NCBI RefSeq assembly: GCF_000455605.1
Contig: NC_017025.1
Location: forward strand, 2,929,090 to 2,993,089
DNA: 64,000 nucleotides
Origin: Flavobacterium indicum GPTSA100-9 = DSM 17447
Lineage (GTDB): Bacteria > Bacteroidota > Bacteroidia > Flavobacteriales > Flavobacteriaceae
Direction of reading: 5' to 3'
The notes under the pieces are model-generated. The model did no database searches. It was not told the origin of the DNA and saw nothing but the letters and a program-made list of their open reading frames with translations. Below are positions 62,373 to 64,000 of this stretch, one piece after another. A program made the translations under genes and the position numbers. The number at the start of each line of letters is the position of its first letter. The stretch's first letter is position 1.

Positions 62373-63842
62373 ATGAAAAAAATATACTTTGTTTTATTTC
62401 TTTTATCTGTAATTTCTTATGGACAAATTCAAATAGGTAGTAATATTAATGGAGAAGCTGCTGGTGATAATTGTGGTCGTAAACACAGTTTTTCATCTGA
62501 TGGTACTGTATTAGCAATTGGTGCATCACTAAATGATGGAAATGGATCTAATTCTGGTCATGTTCGTGTTTTTAAAAACATATCTAATACATGGATTCAA
62601 ATTGGTTCTGATATTGATGGTGAAGCTATTGATGATTATTTAGGTTTAAGTATTTCATTATCTTCTGATGGTACTGTATTAGCAATTGGTGCATCACTAA
62701 ATGATGGAAATGGATCTAATTCTGGTCATGTTCGTGTTTTTAAAAACATATCTAATACATGGATTCAAATTGGTTCTGATATTGATGGTGAAGCTGCTGG
62801 AGATTATTTTGGTTCAAGTGTTTCTTTATCGGCTAATGGAACAATTTTAGCAATTGGCGGACATTTAAATGATGGAAATGGATCCAATTCTGGTCATGTT
62901 CGTGTTTATCAAAATATTTCAAATACATGGACTCAAATTGGTTCTGATATTGATGGTGAAGCTGCTGGAGATTGGAGTGGTGAAAATGTTTCATTATCCT
63001 CTGATGGTACAATATTAGCAATTGGAGCATCACTAAATGCGGGAAATGGTATTAATTCTGGTCATGTTCGTATTTATCAAAATATTTCAAATACATGGAC
63101 TCAAATTGGTTCTGATATTGATGGTGAAGCTGCTGGAGATTTTTTTGGTTCAAGTATTTCGTTATCTTCTGATGGTTCAATATTAGCAATTGGAGCATTT
63201 CAAAATGATGGAAATGGATCCAATTCTGGTCATGTTCGTGTTTTTAAAAACATATCTAATACATGGATTCAAATTGGTTCTGATATTGATGGAGAAGCTG
63301 CTGGAGATAGGAGTGGTGAAGATGTTTCATTATCTTCTAATGGTACAATATTAGCAATTGGAGCATCACTAAATGATGGAAATGGATCCAATTCTGGTCA
63401 TGTTCGTATTTATCAAAATATTTCAAATACATGGACTCAAATAGGTTCTGATATTAATGGAGAAGCTTCTAACGACAGAAGTGGTATATCTACTTCATTA
63501 TCTTCTAATGGAACAATATTAGCAATTGGAGCATTTCAAAATGACGGAAATGGCACAGATTCTGGTCATGTTCGTGTTTTTGATTTATCCGCTTTATTAT
63601 CAAGTAATACTTTTGTTTTAAATAATTTTTCAATTTATCCAAATCCAACTTCAGATATTTTAAATATAAATTTAGATAACAATTTAACTTTAGAAAAAGT
63701 TAATATTTATACTACTTTAGGACAATTGATACAAACTGAAAATAAACCACAAATTCATATAACTAGTTTAGTAAAAGGAAATTATATTATAGAAGTAGTT
63801 ACCAATCAAGGAAAAGCGACAAAAACGTTTATAGTAGAATAA
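62373..63842 (+). CDS. Secreted seven-repeat beta-propeller-like protein with T9SS type A sorting domain
   Basis: A 489-residue protein. Signal peptide MKKIYFVLFLLSVISYG is cut before Q. Residues 21-412 are seven repeats of exactly 56 residues (168 bases), each with IGSDIDGEA, SLSSDGTILAIG and SGHVRV(F/Y), the FG-GAP/Kelch-like pattern of a seven-bladed propeller. The last ~75 residues (FSIYPNPTSDILNINL, KGNYIIEVVTNQGKATKTF) are a type A T9SS C-terminal domain, so it goes to the cell surface or medium via the type IX system. Ligand unknown. Confidence 0.85.
   Translation: MKKIYFVLFLLSVISYGQIQIGSNINGEAAGDNCGRKHSFSSDGTVLAIGASLNDGNGSNSGHVRVFKNISNTWIQIGSDIDGEAIDDYLGLSISLSSDGTVLAIGASLNDGNGSNSGHVRVFKNISNTWIQIGSDIDGEAAGDYFGSSVSLSANGTILAIGGHLNDGNGSNSGHVRVYQNISNTWTQIGSDIDGEAAGDWSGENVSLSSDGTILAIGASLNAGNGINSGHVRIYQNISNTWTQIGSDIDGEAAGDFFGSSISLSSDGSILAIGAFQNDGNGSNSGHVRVFKNISNTWIQIGSDIDGEAAGDRSGEDVSLSSNGTILAIGASLNDGNGSNSGHVRIYQNISNTWTQIGSDINGEASNDRSGISTSLSSNGTILAIGAFQNDGNGTDSGHVRVFDLSALLSSNTFVLNNFSIYPNPTSDILNINLDNNLTLEKVNIYTTLGQLIQTENKPQIHITSLVKGNYIIEVVTNQGKATKTFIVE
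62433..63608 (+). repeat. Seven in-frame 168-bp tandem repeats
   Basis: Units start at 62433, 62601, 62769, 62937, 63105, 63273 and 63441. Many adjacent units share long identical stretches of DNA and combine a few variants of each segment (ASLNDGNG or AFQNDGNG; VRVFKNISNTWIQ or VRIYQNISNTWTQ), so they look shuffled by recombination. Confidence 0.9.
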
Positions 63843-63860
63843 AACAACTTTCACTTTTTT

Positions 63861-63897
63861 AAAAAGGTTGTCTAATATTATTTAGACAACCTTTTTT
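63861..63897 (+). terminator. Terminator of the propeller gene
   Basis: A 15-bp perfect stem (AAAAAGGTTGTCTAA with its inverse), short loop and T run. The remaining 100 bases to the window end show nothing further. Confidence 0.9.
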
Positions 63898-64000
63898 GTT
63901 TTATTTCAGATTTTAGAAAAATTAATATTTTATTAAATCTGAATGGTATTATCATTTATTAAATTTCTTCTTTGTACATTTAATGCATATTAAGAAAAAA

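Noticed and set aside
62433..63608. Regularly spaced repeats that could be taken for a CRISPR array
   Set aside because: The units are 168 bp, contiguous, in frame and translate to a propeller repeat; there are no unique spacers.
1..64000. tRNA, rRNA, prophage, transposase and restriction or defence genes
   Set aside because: Reading both strands I found no sequence that supports any of these in this window.

Overview
The window reads as a chromosomal segment from a low-GC member of the Bacteroidota, most likely a Flavobacteriaceae species close to Flavobacterium. The grounds are a gldH gliding lipoprotein gene, a type IX secretion sorting domain (63.6-63.8 kb), several flavobacterial DUF families (DUF4254, DUF6427, DUF6341, DUF6909), signal peptides ending in SYG/Q, and many promoters of the Bacteroidota type (TAnnTTTG about 15-30 bases before a start codon). 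I found no rRNA, tRNA, CRISPR array, insertion sequence or prophage. The genus cannot be fixed from sequence reading alone.

Layout. 0-11.5 kb is mostly minus strand: the end of a class I fumarase, a small membrane protein, rlmI, the two CoA-transferase subunits split by a four-helix-bundle (IVP) cassette, then ricT-gldH-PBP1A, and a tRNA-modification group of ferredoxin, U32 protein (TrhP-like) and rhodanese (TrhO-like). 11.7-22.7 kb holds recA, an operon of lipoprotein, ECF sigma factor and anti-sigma/beta-barrel protein, plsC, trpS, dprA, a membrane-anchored SPOR protein, a thioesterase/PaaE-type reductase pair and a membrane AraC regulator. 22.8-30 kb holds a large repeat surface protein, a GT9 glycosyltransferase, DUF4254, upp, DUF6427, DUF6341 and purD.

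30-50 kb is a surface-polysaccharide locus. It has a CapK-like adenylating enzyme, GT2, a WcaJ-like initiating phosphoglycosyltransferase, UDP-glucuronate decarboxylase, two polymerase/ligase-like membrane proteins, Wzx flippase, several glycosyltransferases, a 2OG-Fe(II) oxygenase, RffA aminotransferase, rfbDCAB and a Wzz-like protein. The precursors implied are dTDP-L-rhamnose, dTDP-4-amino-4,6-dideoxygalactose and UDP-xylose. 50-64 kb holds DUF6909, a carboxypeptidase-regulatory-like protein, GH3, a degenerate LytM protein, tatA with a tiny TatA-like partner, tex, DUF1294, the rpiB-CDF-hypothetical-nnrD operon, a YdeI/DUF1905 protein, a 570-base AT-rich gap and a seven-repeat T9SS cargo protein.

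The observations most worth following are: a TrhO whose C-terminal domain is a copy of the U32 protein C-terminus encoded next door; a palindromic repeat inserted in frame in rfbD and also present in two intergenic sites; an anti-sigma protein that appears to span the whole envelope; a 38-residue TatA-like microprotein behind tatA; an IVP cassette with inverted repeats inside scoAB; and near-identical 31-base repeats flanking a regulator/adhesin segment. None of these was checked by database search.
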